A stretch of 64,000 nucleotides of DNA from positions 1,922,001-1,986,000 of the forward strand of contig NZ_CP019420.1 of the NCBI RefSeq assembly GCF_001984215.1, written 5' to 3'. The stretch is from Mycobacterium sp. MS1601. Its GTDB lineage: Bacteria > Actinomycetota > Actinomycetes > Mycobacteriales > Mycobacteriaceae. The notes below the pieces were generated by a model that worked only from the letters and a program-made list of their open reading frames with translations, searched no databases and was not told the DNA's origin. Both the position numbers and the translations under genes were made by a program. Each line of letters starts with the position of its first letter. Positions within the stretch are counted from its first letter, which is position 1. Below are positions 9,937 to 19,967 of the stretch, piece by piece.

Positions 9937-10422
9937 TCAGGCCTCGGCCGTCATCGGTAACACCAGCGCGGTCGCAACCGCGGCCATACCCTCGCCGCGA
10001 CCGGTCAGACCCAGGCCGTCGGTGGTGGTGGCCGACACCGACACCGGGGCGCCCAACAGCTCTGACAGCAGCAGTTGCGCCTCGTCGCGGCGGGGGCCGA
10101 TCTTGGGCCGGTTCGCGATCACCTGCACCACCGCGTTGCCGATCCGGTAGTCGTGTTCGGTGAGCAGCGACCGCACGTGGCGCAACATGTCCGCACCGGT
10201 CACCCCCGCCCAGCGGGGGTCGTCGACACCGAACACTGCGCCGATGTCGCCCAGCCCCGCCGCTGACAGCAGCGCATCGCAGAGGGCGTGGGCGGCGACG
10301 TCGCCGTCGGAGTGGCCCGCGCAGCCGTCGGCGCCGCCGAAATACAGGCCCAGCAGCCAGCAGGGACGACCGGGTTCGATCGGATGGACGTCGGTACCCA
10401 GACCGACCCGGGGTATCGTCAC
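9937..10422 (-). CDS. ispF: 2-C-methyl-D-erythritol 2,4-cyclodiphosphate synthase
   Basis: 161 residues with metal ligands Asp10 and His12 (GTDVHPI), the [16 protein letters not shown] helix and the C-terminal [14 protein letters not shown] loop. It makes the cyclodiphosphate of the MEP isoprenoid pathway. The start overlaps the ispD stop by 4 nt, and the operon order ispD-ispF-cysS-rlmB is the mycobacterial one. Confidence 0.97.
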   Translation of the reverse strand: MTIPRVGLGTDVHPIEPGRPCWLLGLYFGGADGCAGHSDGDVAAHALCDALLSAAGLGDIGAVFGVDDPRWAGVTGADMLRHVRSLLTEHDYRIGNAVVQVIANRPKIGPRRDEAQLLLSELLGAPVSVSATTTDGLGLTGRGEGMAAVATALVLPMTAEA

Positions 10423-11081
10423 CGGCTCACCAGCGCTTCGGCCAGCACCAGGTCCATCGGAGTGGTGATCTTGAAGGCCATCGGATCTCCCGGGACGGTC
10501 TGCACCTGCCCGCCGATACTCTCCACCATCGAGGCGTCGTCGGTGAAGACACCGGTACGGCCGTAAGCACGCCGGAGCACGTCGGCAGTGAATCCCTGGG
10601 GCGTCTGCACCGCACGCAGCCCAGCGCGCTCGGGGGTACCAAGCACCACCCCATTGGCGTCCACCGCCTTGATGGTGTCCGCCAACGGAAGCGCCGGGAC
10701 CGCGGCGGTATGCCCTTCTTCGAGGGATTGCACCACTCGGGCAATCAGCGCGGGCGGTGTCAACGGGCGGGCAGCGTCGTGCACCAAGACAAAATCGGCG
10801 TCCGCGGCAGCATCAAGGGCCGCACGCACGGATTCGGTGCGATCAGCACCACCGGCAACCACCCGGACATCAAAATCAGGATCGCCGAGGATCAGCGCCG
10901 ACTCGTCCGTCCGCGTCGCAGGCACAGCCACCACAACGGCGTCGACGACACCCGACTCACGCAGCCCGGTGATCGCACGTTCGATAAGAGTGAGCCCGCC
11001 CAGATGGACGAATGCTTTGGGAAGTCCGGCCGCCAGCCGTTCACCTGAACCGGCGGCCGGAACTATCGCAACAGTGCGCAC
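10419..11081 (-). CDS. ispD: 2-C-methyl-D-erythritol 4-phosphate cytidylyltransferase
   Basis: 220 residues. The nucleotidyltransferase P-loop [18 protein letters not shown] is at 7-24, followed by [27 protein letters not shown] and [10 protein letters not shown] (CTP/Mg site) and the C-terminal [13 protein letters not shown]. It couples MEP with CTP, two steps before IspF. The gene begins 2 nt after the carD stop, so carD-ispD-ispF-cysS-rlmB can be a single transcription unit. Confidence 0.97.
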   Translation of the reverse strand: MRTVAIVPAAGSGERLAAGLPKAFVHLGGLTLIERAITGLRESGVVDAVVVAVPATRTDESALILGDPDFDVRVVAGGADRTESVRAALDAAADADFVLVHDAARPLTPPALIARVVQSLEEGHTAAVPALPLADTIKAVDANGVVLGTPERAGLRAVQTPQGFTADVLRRAYGRTGVFTDDASMVESIGGQVQTVPGDPMAFKITTPMDLVLAEALVSR

Positions 11082-11083
11082 CG

Positions 11084-11903
<820 letters not shown>

Positions 11904-12476
11904 GTGCGGACGGACAGCACCATCAAGAAGATCTTCGGGATCTCCCTGTTCTCGGTGTGCGCGGCCACCGCTCTGGTGGGCTGCGGCGCCGGCCAGATCT
12001 CTCAGGTCGCCACCCAGGAGCCTGCCATCAACGGCACCGGTGGCACCGTCGAGAACGTCACGCTGCGCAACGTCCACATCCAGGCCGTGCAGACCACCGA
12101 CGCGCTGGAACCCGGCACCGATGTCGACTTGATCTTCACCGCCACCAACCAGTCCCCCGATACCGCCGACCGCCTGGTGAGCATCACCTCCGAGGTCGGC
12201 ACCGTGACCTTGAGCGGCAACACCGAACTGGCCGCGGGCGGGCTGCTCGAGGTCGGCCAGCCCGACGGAATCGAGGAGCTGGCCGCACTCAAGGAATCCG
12301 CTGACGGCGCCGAGGCCACCGTCGCGCTGACAGAACCCATCAGCAACGGTCTGACCTACCCCTTCACGTTCACCTTCGAGCGGGCCGGCGAGAAGGTTCT
12401 CGAGGTGCCGATCTCGGCGGGTAACTCCGGCCGCCAGGCGGCCACCGGCGTCGGCCCCGGAGAGGGCGGGCACTAG
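11904..12476 (+). CDS. lpqE: Lipoprotein LpqE
   Basis: 190 residues from GTG 11904, with CAGGAGG 6 nt upstream. Positively charged N-terminus (RTDSTIKK), hydrophobic core and the lipobox ALVGC place the mature lipid-modified Cys near residue 27. The following CGAGQISQVATQEPAINGT is very close to M. tuberculosis LpqE, and the IQAVQTTDALEPG and NGLTYPFTFTFERAGE blocks are conserved. Surface-exposed; no enzymatic motif. Function unknown. It is divergent from carD, as in M. tuberculosis. Confidence 0.9.
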   Translation: MRTDSTIKKIFGISLFSVCAATALVGCGAGQISQVATQEPAINGTGGTVENVTLRNVHIQAVQTTDALEPGTDVDLIFTATNQSPDTADRLVSITSEVGTVTLSGNTELAAGGLLEVGQPDGIEELAALKESADGAEATVALTEPISNGLTYPFTFTFERAGEKVLEVPISAGNSGRQAATGVGPGEGGH

Positions 12477-12580
12477 GTCGGTCGCCGGGAGAGCGGGCCG
12501 GCCTGCCTCTGCCACTGACCCCGAGCTCGACCATGCGTGTCTGATGCCGATGTGTCGGACACGGCGGTTACGGTCACGCC

Positions 12581-14083
12581 GTGGCTAAAACCGGAGGCAC
12601 CAAAGCTCGCTCGCAGTATCGCTGTTCGGAATGCCAGCACGTCACGGCCAAATGGGTGGGCCGGTGCCCGGAATGCGGCACCTGGGGCACCGTCGATGAA
12701 GCGCCGGTGCTCACCGCACTGGGCGGCACCTCGCTACGACAGATCGCGCCGTCCTCGGCAGCAGTGCCCATCAGCGCAGTCGACCCCGCCCGCACCCGAC
12801 ACGTCAAGACCGGCGTCAGCGAACTCGACCGCGTGCTCGGCGGAGGTATCGTCCCCGGTTCGGTGACTCTCCTGGCCGGTGATCCCGGGGTGGGCAAGTC
12901 CACCCTGCTGCTCGAGGTGGTGCACCGCTGGGCGCAGAAAGGCATGCGCGCGCTGTACATCTCCGGCGAGGAATCGGCCGGCCAGATCCGGATGCGCGCC
13001 GAACGCACCGGATGCACGCATGACGAGGTGTATCTGGCCGCGGAGTCGGATCTGCACACCGTGCTGGCGCACATCGAGGCCGTCAAACCCAGCCTGGTCA
13101 TCGTCGACTCCGTCCAGACACTGTCCACCACCGACACCGACGGAGTCACCGGCGGTGTCACCCAGGTGCGGGCCATCACCACGGCGCTGACCGGCTATGC
13201 GAAGTCCGCCGCGGGTCCGGGCGTGGCGATCATCCTCGTGGGCCACGTCACCAAGGACGGCGCCATTGCAGGGCCGCGGTCACTCGAACACCTCGTGGAT
13301 GTCGTCCTGCACTTCGAAGGCGACCGCAACACCGCGCTGCGGCTGGTCCGCGGAATCAAGAACCGCTTCGGCGCCGCCGACGAAGTGGGCTGTTTTCTGT
13401 TGCACGAGAACGGAATCGAGGGGGTCGCCGATCCGTCGGGACTGTTCTTGGATCAGCGCCCGGAACCTGTGCCCGGCACGGCTGTCACCGTGGCGCTCGA
13501 CGGTAAGCGCCCGCTGGTCGGAGAGATCCAGGCGCTCATCGGCCAGGAGGCGGCCTCGCCCCGGCGGGCGGTCAGCGGTGTGGATCATTCGCGTGCCGCG
13601 ATGGTGGCGGCGGTGCTGGAGGCCAGGGCCGGCCTGAGCATGGGCAAACGCGACATCTACCTGTCCACCGTCGGGGGCATGCGGCTCACCGATCCGTCAG
13701 CCGATCTGGCGGTGGCGCTGGCCATGGCCACCGCTTACGCGGGTACCTGTCTGCCGGCAGCCACCATCGTCTTCGGCGAAGTGGGCCTGGCCGGTGACCT
13801 GCGCCGGGTGACGGGGATGGACCGTCGCCTCGCCGAAGCCTCCCGGCTCGGCTTCAACCGGGCGATCGTGCCGCAGGGCGCCATGGACACCAGGAACAAG
13901 GGCATCAAGAACATGCACATCCTCGAGGCCTCGACCGTCAGCGCGGCGTTGCGAGCCATGTTCAACATCGCCGTCCAGCCGTCCAGCAAACCCACCGAGG
14001 TGCGGATGGGAGCCCGACCGGACCTCAAAGTGGTGGACGGTGACACGCGGGAGATCGCCACAGGCGACAATGACATGCTGTGA
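12581..14083 (+). CDS. radA: DNA repair protein RadA (Sms)
   Basis: 500 residues. A C4 zinc finger at the N-terminus (Cys15, 18, 29, 32) precedes a RecA-like core with Walker [10 protein letters not shown] near 102, Walker [11 protein letters not shown], and the RadA-specific KNRFG motif near 262. A Lon-protease-like C-terminal domain has [14 protein letters not shown] and related blocks. RadA drives branch migration of recombination intermediates. Starts at GTG 12581; the stop overlaps the disA start by 4 nt, so the two DNA-integrity genes are translationally coupled. Confidence 0.96.
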   Translation: MAKTGGTKARSQYRCSECQHVTAKWVGRCPECGTWGTVDEAPVLTALGGTSLRQIAPSSAAVPISAVDPARTRHVKTGVSELDRVLGGGIVPGSVTLLAGDPGVGKSTLLLEVVHRWAQKGMRALYISGEESAGQIRMRAERTGCTHDEVYLAAESDLHTVLAHIEAVKPSLVIVDSVQTLSTTDTDGVTGGVTQVRAITTALTGYAKSAAGPGVAIILVGHVTKDGAIAGPRSLEHLVDVVLHFEGDRNTALRLVRGIKNRFGAADEVGCFLLHENGIEGVADPSGLFLDQRPEPVPGTAVTVALDGKRPLVGEIQALIGQEAASPRRAVSGVDHSRAAMVAAVLEARAGLSMGKRDIYLSTVGGMRLTDPSADLAVALAMATAYAGTCLPAATIVFGEVGLAGDLRRVTGMDRRLAEASRLGFNRAIVPQGAMDTRNKGIKNMHILEASTVSAALRAMFNIAVQPSSKPTEVRMGARPDLKVVDGDTREIATGDNDML

Positions 14084-15162
14084 CGCCGACCAACAAGCCG
14101 ACACTGCGTGAGACGGTGGGGCGCCTGGCGCCCGGCACCGCGCTGCGGGACGGCTTGGAACGCATTCTTCGTGGCCGCACCGGTGCGCTGATCGTGCTGG
14201 GCTACGACGACAGCGTCGAGGCCATCTGCGACGGCGGGTTCGCCATCGACGTGCGCTACGCACCCACCCGTCTGCGTGAACTGTCGAAGATGGACGGTGC
14301 CGTGGTGCTGTCCACCGACGGCAGCCGGATCATGCGAGCCAACGTGCAGTTGGTGCCGGATCCCTCGATCCCGACCGACGAGTCGGGCACCCGGCACCGC
14401 TCAGCGGAGCGCTCGGCCATCCAGACCGGCTTCCCGGTGATCTCGGTCAGCCATTCCATGAGCATCGTGACGGTGTACGTCGCAGGCGAACGTCACGTGG
14501 TGGCCGATTCGGCGACCATCCTGTCGCGAGCCAACCAGGCCATCGCCACACTCGAGCGCTACAAGGCCCGCCTCGACGAGGTGAGCAGGCAACTGTCCAC
14601 CGCCGAGATCGAGGACTTCGTGACGCTGCGGGATGTGATGACCGTGGTGCAGCGACTCGAGTTGGTCCGGCGGATCAGCCAGGAGATCGACAACGACGCG
14701 GTGGAACTGGGAACCGACGGCAGGCAGCTGCGGCTGCAGCTGGAAGAACTTCTCGGCGGCAATGACACCGCCCGTGAACTGATCGTGCGCGACTACCACG
14801 CCAATCCCGAACCGCCCACCAAGGCGCAAGTGGCCAGCACCCTCGATGAACTCGACAGCCTGTCGGACACCGAGCTTCTGGACTTCACCGCGCTGGCACG
14901 GGTGTTCGGCTATCCCTCCACCGTCGAGGCACAGGACATTGCGCTGGCCGCCCGCGGCTATCGCGCCATGGCGGGCATTCCACGGCTGCAGTTCGCCCAT
15001 GTGGATCTGCTGGTTCGGGCTTTCGGGTCGCTACAGGGCCTCCTGGCAGCCAGTGCCACCGATCTGCAGTCGGTCGAGGGCATCGGCTCCATGTGGGCCC
15101 GCCACGTCAGAGAGGGGCTGTCCCAGCTCGCCGAGTCGACGATCGCCGACCGGTTGGTCTAG
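14080..15162 (+). CDS. disA: DNA integrity scanning diadenylate cyclase DisA
   Basis: 360 residues. The N-terminal DAC domain has DGA at 72-74 and GTRHRSAER (RHR at 105-107), the two motifs that bind ATP and make c-di-AMP. A coiled helical linker (about 150-285) leads to a C-terminal helix-hairpin-helix domain with [15 protein letters not shown] and [19 protein letters not shown] that binds branched DNA. RadA controls DisA in several bacteria, in agreement with the radA-disA overlap. Confidence 0.96.
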   Translation: MTPTNKPTLRETVGRLAPGTALRDGLERILRGRTGALIVLGYDDSVEAICDGGFAIDVRYAPTRLRELSKMDGAVVLSTDGSRIMRANVQLVPDPSIPTDESGTRHRSAERSAIQTGFPVISVSHSMSIVTVYVAGERHVVADSATILSRANQAIATLERYKARLDEVSRQLSTAEIEDFVTLRDVMTVVQRLELVRRISQEIDNDAVELGTDGRQLRLQLEELLGGNDTARELIVRDYHANPEPPTKAQVASTLDELDSLSDTELLDFTALARVFGYPSTVEAQDIALAARGYRAMAGIPRLQFAHVDLLVRAFGSLQGLLAASATDLQSVEGIGSMWARHVREGLSQLAESTIADRLV

Positions 15163-15168
15163 GTCGCC

Positions 15169-15966
15169 TCAACCGACCGGAGCAGGCGCTGCCGGGGCCG
15201 GTGCCGGTTCGACCGGCTGCGCACCTGGAGGCGGAACCTCGACCGGTGGTGGCGGCGCATTGGGATCGGCCAGGATGAACGGCACCGTCGCCGACCTCAG
15301 GTTGCCCAGCTGGACCACCAGGTTGTAGGTGCCGGGACCGATCGGCTGACGGGGCAGCGGGCACTGCACCTCCGAACCCATCCCGGTCCAGGTGACCTCG
15401 GTGGTCACCTGCTCGCCGGGGGCGAAGGTCTTGACCAGCGTCTCGTTGGACGGCGCGCAGTCGAGGTTGGACCACAGCCGCTGGTTGTCCAGCGAGTACA
15501 CATAGGCGGCCAGTACCGCGGCACCGACATCACGCTGGCAGGCCACCAGGCCGATATTGGTGACCACCATGGTGAACTTCGGTTGATCGCCCATGGCGTA
15601 CTGCGGCTGGCTGGTGATGCCCTTGACGGCCAGCGTCGAGTCGGGGCAGTCATCGCCTTCCTGCAGCACGGGCGGCGGCACGACGGCGACGGTGGGCGTC
15701 GGCGTGGGCGGCGGCGCCTCCACTGCAGGCGGCACCACCGGCGACTTCACCTCGGGGGTCGGGGTGGGAGCCAGCGGACCCTGCGCGGTGTTGGCCTGGT
15801 CGTCGCCGGTGTTCTGAGGCTCGGTCGAGGAACCACCACTGGTGACGACCACCAGGACGATCGCCACCACGACGGCGATGACGAAAACCGCGATACCCAG
15901 AGCCAACGCCCGGCGTCGGCGATAGATCTCCGGCGGGAGTTGACGATGAGGTTCGGTTTCCAGCAC
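15169..15966 (-). CDS. Rv3587c-like membrane-anchored protein of unknown function
   Basis: 265 residues from GTG 15966. A short basic cytoplasmic segment (RRRR at 16-19) precedes one membrane helix (about 22-43), then a Pro/Thr-rich linker (about 65-100), a globular extracytoplasmic domain with Cys107, Cys138 and two later Cys that could form disulphides, and a second Pro/Ala tail with APAPAAPAPVG. Same size and place as Rv3587c, between disA and canB. No catalytic motif is recognised. Confidence 0.8.
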   Translation of the reverse strand: MLETEPHRQLPPEIYRRRRALALGIAVFVIAVVVAIVLVVVTSGGSSTEPQNTGDDQANTAQGPLAPTPTPEVKSPVVPPAVEAPPPTPTPTVAVVPPPVLQEGDDCPDSTLAVKGITSQPQYAMGDQPKFTMVVTNIGLVACQRDVGAAVLAAYVYSLDNQRLWSNLDCAPSNETLVKTFAPGEQVTTEVTWTGMGSEVQCPLPRQPIGPGTYNLVVQLGNLRSATVPFILADPNAPPPPVEVPPPGAQPVEPAPAPAAPAPVG

Positions 15967-16048
15967 TTACTCACGGTAAGCCCAGGTCATGGAGAGGCGT
16001 CCGACCTGAGTCGGCGTGTCGCCGACCGGGAATCCGGGTGCGAGTGTG

Positions 16049-16666
16049 CTATTCGCCGATGTCGCCGAGACGGGTGCGCAAGGCCACCTTGCCGTCGGCC
16101 AGGTGATAGGTCAGGCCGACGATGGCCAGCTTGCCCTCCTTGACCCGCTCGGAGATCAGGGTGGAGCGTTCCATCAGCTGGGCACCGGTCTCCACGACGT
16201 GACGGGCCTCGAATTCGTCGACCCGGCTCAGGCCGTCCTTGCGGCCCAGCAGGATCGACGGGGTGACGCGCTCGACCACGTCGCGGATGTAGCCGCCGGG
16301 CACCGACCCTTCGTCGAGGGCAGTGATGGTGGCCTTGACCGCGCCGCAGCTGTCGTGGCCGAGGACCACGATCAAGGGCACGTTGAGCACACCGACGGCG
16401 TATTCGATGGACCCGAGCACCGCCGAGTCGATGACGTGGCCTGCGGTGCGGACCACGAACATGTCACCGAGGCCCTGGTCGAAGATGATCTCGGCGGCTA
16501 CCCGGCTGTCCGCGCAGCCGAACACCACAGCGGTGGGTTTCTGCGCCTCGGTGAGGCTGGCCCGGTACTCGATGCTCTGGCTCGGGTGCTGAGGTTCGCC
16601 TGCGACGAAGCGCTCGTTACCCTCTTTGAGTGCCTTCCATGCGGTTACTGGGCTGGTGTTCGGCAT
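16049..16666 (-). CDS. canB: Beta-class carbonic anhydrase
   Basis: 205 residues from ATG 16666 (MPNTSPVTAWKAL), close to M. tuberculosis Rv3588c. Zinc ligands Cys51, His104 and Cys107 and the Asp53-Arg55 dyad (FGCADSRV, LGHDSCGAV) are all present. It interconverts CO2 and bicarbonate in the cytoplasm. Its ATG overlaps head-to-head with the mutY ATG (CATG, 16664-16667), so its promoter lies inside mutY. Confidence 0.95.
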   Translation of the reverse strand: MPNTSPVTAWKALKEGNERFVAGEPQHPSQSIEYRASLTEAQKPTAVVFGCADSRVAAEIIFDQGLGDMFVVRTAGHVIDSAVLGSIEYAVGVLNVPLIVVLGHDSCGAVKATITALDEGSVPGGYIRDVVERVTPSILLGRKDGLSRVDEFEARHVVETGAQLMERSTLISERVKEGKLAIVGLTYHLADGKVALRTRLGDIGE

Positions 16667-17660
16667 GGAACACATTCTGCACCGAGCCCGCGGGCGTGAC
16701 GCGGTGAGTGTCGATCCCGGTGAGGTGGTGACCTGGTTCGACCGGGTTCGCCGTGATCTGCCTTGGCGTCGCCCGGAGGTCAGCGCCTGGCAGATCCTGG
16801 TCAGCGAGTTCATGTTGCAGCAGACCCCGGTGGCGCGCGTCGAGCCGATCTGGCTGGCATGGATCGCACGTTGGCCCACCCCGTCGGCGACGGCCGCCGC
16901 CGGTGCCGCCGACGTGCTGCGCGCCTGGGGCAAACTGGGCTATCCGCGCCGGGCCAAGCGCCTGCACGAGTGCGCGACGGTGATCGCCACCCACCACGAC
17001 GACGTGGTGCCCGATGACGTGGACGTGTTGCTCACCCTGCCCGGCGTCGGCAGTTACACCGCGCGTGCCATCGCCTGCTTCGCCTACCAGCAGTCGGTGC
17101 CGGTGGTGGACACCAACGTTCGCCGGGTGGTGGCCAGGGCCGTGCACGGGATGGCCGATGCGGGCGCTCCGTCGGCCAAACGCGACGAGGCGGAGGTGGC
17201 CGCGCTGCTGCCCGACGACGACAGCGCACCCCGGTTCTCGGCCGGGCTGATGGAGCTGGGTGCGCTGGTGTGCACGGCGCGCAATCCGAAGTGCGGCGTG
17301 TGCCCATTGTCGGAATGTGCCTGGCGTTCAGCGGGTTTCCCACCATCGACGGCGCCGGCCAAGCGGGTGCAGAAGTATGCCGGCACCGACCGCCAGGTGC
17401 GTGGGCGATTGATGGATGTGCTGCGCGCCAGCGATACTCCGGTGACACGTGCACAACTCGACGTCGCGTGGTTGACCGATACCGCCCAGCGGGATCGGGC
17501 ACTGCACTCGCTACTTGTCGACGGCTTGGTGGAACAGACCCAGGACGGGCGCTTCGCCCTGAGTGGCGAAGGCGCCGATGCGGCTGTGGGAGCACCCTCC
17601 AGCGAAGCGAGGGGGCGGACACAGCCGCTGAGAAGCCAAGCAGACAACACCAAAAGCTAG
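16665..17660 (+). CDS. mutY: A/G-specific adenine DNA glycosylase MutY
   Basis: 331 residues from ATG 16665 (MEHIL, matching MPHIL in M. tuberculosis MutY). The HhH-GPD core contains LPWRRPEVSAWQILVSEFML, the catalytic Glu helix SEFMLQQT, LPGVGSYTARAIACFAYQ and VVDTNVRRV (catalytic Asp). A 4Fe-4S loop follows (CTARNPKCGVCPLSEC, C-x6-C-x2-C-x5-C). It excises A opposite 8-oxoG. The family normally ends near DGRFALSGEG; here about 27 extra residues follow, encoded by a palindromic insert (17581-17627). Confidence 0.94.
   Translation: MEHILHRARGRDAVSVDPGEVVTWFDRVRRDLPWRRPEVSAWQILVSEFMLQQTPVARVEPIWLAWIARWPTPSATAAAGAADVLRAWGKLGYPRRAKRLHECATVIATHHDDVVPDDVDVLLTLPGVGSYTARAIACFAYQQSVPVVDTNVRRVVARAVHGMADAGAPSAKRDEAEVAALLPDDDSAPRFSAGLMELGALVCTARNPKCGVCPLSECAWRSAGFPPSTAPAKRVQKYAGTDRQVRGRLMDVLRASDTPVTRAQLDVAWLTDTAQRDRALHSLLVDGLVEQTQDGRFALSGEGADAAVGAPSSEARGRTQPLRSQADNTKS
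17581..17627. repeat. Nested palindromic element inside the 3' end of mutY
   Basis: Outer arms CGGCTGTG (17581-17588) and CACAGCCG (17620-17627) enclose inner arms CCCTC (17595-17599) and GAGGG (17609-17613), with GCGAAGC in the loop. It would form a long stem-loop in either strand and encodes the C-terminal extension of MutY. Confidence 0.55.
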
Positions 17661-18622
17661 GCGGTGGCCTGGCAATCCTCGCAGGCGAAGCGACGGCGGT
17701 AGTCCGACGGGGTGATGCCGATGACCCGGCGGAAGTGGTGGCGCAGCAGTGTTGCCGTGCCGAAGCCCGCCTTGTCGGCAATCCGGTCGATGTCCAGACT
17801 GGTCTCTTCCAGCAGCCGCCGCGCATAGAGCACCCGCTGATCGGTTACCCACTGCATCGGTGTGCGTCCGGTCTCCTCGACGAACCGTCGCGCGAAGGTG
17901 CGGGCCGACATGTGCGCTCGGTTGGCCAGCGACGCAACGGTATGCGGCTTCTGCAGATTCGCCATGATCCAATCCAGCTGTGGCGCAAATCCTTCCGAGT
18001 GGCTGGCCGGTATGGGCTGGTCGATGTACTGACGCTGTCCGCCGTCACGCTGCGGCGGCACCACCATGCGACGGGCGATGGTGTTGGTGGCCGCGCTGCC
18101 GATCTCGCGGCGCACCAGGTGCAGGCACGCGTCGATCCCCGCCGCGGTGCCCGCGCTGGTGATCAGATTGCCGTCGTCGACGAAAAGAACGTTGCGGTCC
18201 ACCCGCGCGGTGGGATAGCGGCGGGCCAACTCGTCGGCATGCATCCAGTGCGTGGTGCAGGGCCGGCCGTCCAGCAGACCTGCCGCACCGGCCACGAATG
18301 CGCCCGAACACACGGTCAGGATGATCGAGCCGGCCTTGGCGGCAGCACGCACGGCATCCAGCGCCTCCTGCGGGTAGTTCAAGGAGGCAATGGCCGGAAT
18401 GGCCACCAGGTCCGCACCGAGCAGCGAACTGAAGTCGTATTCGGGGGTGAGGGTGGCACCGACCGACATGCGCAGTGGCGCACCCGCAGTGGGTCCGCAG
18501 ATCTTGTAGTCGAAATTGGGGACGCCCTGTGCGGAGCGGTCGATGCCGAACACCTCGCAGATGACGCCGAACTCGAAGGGCGCCACACCGTCCAGCACCA
18601 GCGCTGAGACACTTCTGATCAT
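17657..18622 (-). CDS. GlxA-type transcriptional regulator (DJ-1/PfpI domain + AraC HTH)
   Basis: 321 residues. The N-terminal DJ-1/PfpI-like domain (about 1-180) has the nucleophile-elbow-like ILTVCSGAFVAGAAGLLDG with Cys near 103 and THWMHADEL. The C-terminal AraC domain (about 215-315) has two HTH units, VASLANRAHMSARTFARRFVEETG and IDRIADKAGFGTATLLRHHF. Such regulators control oxidoreductase or quaternary-amine genes elsewhere; no obvious target is adjacent. Stop overlaps that of mutY by 4 nt (convergent). Not in the M. tuberculosis block. Confidence 0.88.
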   Translation of the reverse strand: MIRSVSALVLDGVAPFEFGVICEVFGIDRSAQGVPNFDYKICGPTAGAPLRMSVGATLTPEYDFSSLLGADLVAIPAIASLNYPQEALDAVRAAAKAGSIILTVCSGAFVAGAAGLLDGRPCTTHWMHADELARRYPTARVDRNVLFVDDGNLITSAGTAAGIDACLHLVRREIGSAATNTIARRMVVPPQRDGGQRQYIDQPIPASHSEGFAPQLDWIMANLQKPHTVASLANRAHMSARTFARRFVEETGRTPMQWVTDQRVLYARRLLEETSLDIDRIADKAGFGTATLLRHHFRRVIGITPSDYRRRFACEDCQATA

Positions 18623-18693
18623 GGCAGCATCTTATCCTTCGTCGGCAGTTCTGCCACTGTCGACCGGATCTTGTGGTCCGCAAACTTGCTGCC

Positions 18694-18888
18694 ATGACGC
18701 TCGCACTGACCTACACACTTCTCATCACCTTGCTGCTCGCCCCGTTCGCACTCACTGCGGCACTGGCCGCCTGGGCCCGCCGCGACGACTATCTGGACTG
18801 GAAGCTGGAGCAATTCCGCTTCACCGCACCCATGGTGGGCAACCTCTTCGACCCTGTTGAATCAGGAGTCCGTAGCCGTCGTCGGTAG
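18694..18888 (+). CDS. Small single-pass membrane protein, function unknown
   Basis: 64 residues from ATG 18694; GTG 18673 would add seven. One strong membrane helix (about 3-28, LALTYTLLITLLLAPFALTA) is followed by a charged cytoplasmic segment WARRDDYLDWKLEQFRF. There is no good Shine-Dalgarno sequence. It is divergent from the glxA-type gene across 71 bp and overlaps the 3' end of the hydrolase gene by 27 bp. Codon usage is normal for the window and the topology is plausible, but homology was not checked. Confidence 0.5.
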   Translation: MTLALTYTLLITLLLAPFALTAALAAWARRDDYLDWKLEQFRFTAPMVGNLFDPVESGVRSRRR

Positions 18889-19632
18889 GAACTCCTCGAC
18901 CACACGCCGATATTCCACCTGCGCATCGTCGTGGACGAGGTGGCCGGCGGCCGGCACCAACTGATATGTCGCACGGTGGCCGATCTCGAGCATGCGGCGC
19001 ATCTGCCCGGCCGGGGCAACCGAGTTGCCCGCTTCGATCAGCAGTGCCGGGACGCGCACCGCCGCCCACTGGTCCCAGTAGTCGCGTCGGCCCCACTCGG
19101 CAGCGATCTGGACCCACCGGTCGACCCGGCCGTGCAGCCGCCAGCCCGAAGCCGTGCGGTCGAACGCCTCCAGGAAATACCTACCCGCCACATCGCCGAA
19201 GATGTCGATGACGGCCTGCTCACTGGCGAAGTCCACCGGCAGATTGAGCAGCCACGGCTCCCACGGGCCGGTGGTCCGGCCACGGAAGTCGGGCGCCATG
19301 TCCTCGACCACCACCGCCGAGACGAGTTCGGGACGCTGGGCAGCCAGGCACCAGCTGTGCAGTCCACCCATCGAATGCCCGATCAGCCGCACCGGCCGAC
19401 CCAGACCGGAAACCGCATCTGCGAGATCGTCGACAAACCTTTCGGTGCTGATCGGGTGGGGGTCGTCGACTTCACGGCCGCGGTGCCACGGCGCGTCGTA
19501 GGTGTACACCGAACCGTGAGCGGACAGCCACCCCAACTGACGCGTCCAGGTGCTGCCGCGCCCCATCAACCCATGTACCAGCACCAGCGGATCGCCGTGC
19601 CCGCCCTGGTATGTCAGCGGTTCAGTCGTCAT
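18862..19632 (-). CDS. Alpha/beta hydrolase (Rv3591c-like)
   Basis: 256 residues. Oxyanion-hole region LVLVHGLMGRGSTW, nucleophile elbow GHSMGG (Ser87) and late PAAGHLVHDD (His near 234) define an alpha/beta hydrolase with a complete Ser-His pair; the acid is probably the Glu in PALLIEAGN. No signal peptide. Substrate unknown. Same neighbourhood as Rv3591c: divergent from mhuD by 23 bp. Confidence 0.85.
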   Translation of the reverse strand: MTTEPLTYQGGHGDPLVLVHGLMGRGSTWTRQLGWLSAHGSVYTYDAPWHRGREVDDPHPISTERFVDDLADAVSGLGRPVRLIGHSMGGLHSWCLAAQRPELVSAVVVEDMAPDFRGRTTGPWEPWLLNLPVDFASEQAVIDIFGDVAGRYFLEAFDRTASGWRLHGRVDRWVQIAAEWGRRDYWDQWAAVRVPALLIEAGNSVAPAGQMRRMLEIGHRATYQLVPAAGHLVHDDAQVEYRRVVEEFLPTTATDS

Positions 19633-19655
19633 AGCCCAGGCGGTAGCCTAACGCC

Positions 19656-19967
19656 ATGTCCGTGGTGAAGATCAACGCAATCGAGGTACCCGCCGACGCC
19701 GGGCCGGAGCTGGAGAAGCGCTTCGCCCACCGTGCACATGCGGTGGACAATCAGCCCGGCTTCCTGGGGTTCCAGCTCCTGCGCCCGGTCAAGGGTGAGG
19801 ATCGCTACTTCGTGGTCACGCAGTGGGAGTCCGAAGAGGCGTTCCAGGCGTGGGCCACCGGGCCCGCGGTCGACGCCCACAAAGGCCAGCAGACCAAACC
19901 GGTGGCCACCGGTGCCTCGCTGCTGGAATTCGAGGTCGTTCTCGACGTTGCCGCCACCAAACCGTAA
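19656..19967 (+). CDS. mhuD: Haem-degrading monooxygenase MhuD
   Basis: 103 residues, strongly similar to M. tuberculosis Rv3592. The functional residues Asn7 (KINA), Trp66 (FQAW) and haem-ligand His75 (DAHKG) are all at the same positions. MhuD binds up to two haems and oxidises haem to mycobilin, releasing iron without CO. The 3' end overlaps the likely start of lpqF, which is in another frame. Confidence 0.95.
   Translation: MSVVKINAIEVPADAGPELEKRFAHRAHAVDNQPGFLGFQLLRPVKGEDRYFVVTQWESEEAFQAWATGPAVDAHKGQQTKPVATGASLLEFEVVLDVAATKP

Noticed and set aside
18644..18655. GGCAG-TT-CTGCC palindrome between the glxA-type gene and the small membrane protein gene
   Set aside because: Only 5-bp arms in a high-GC background; such repeats are expected by chance, though its location is suggestive.
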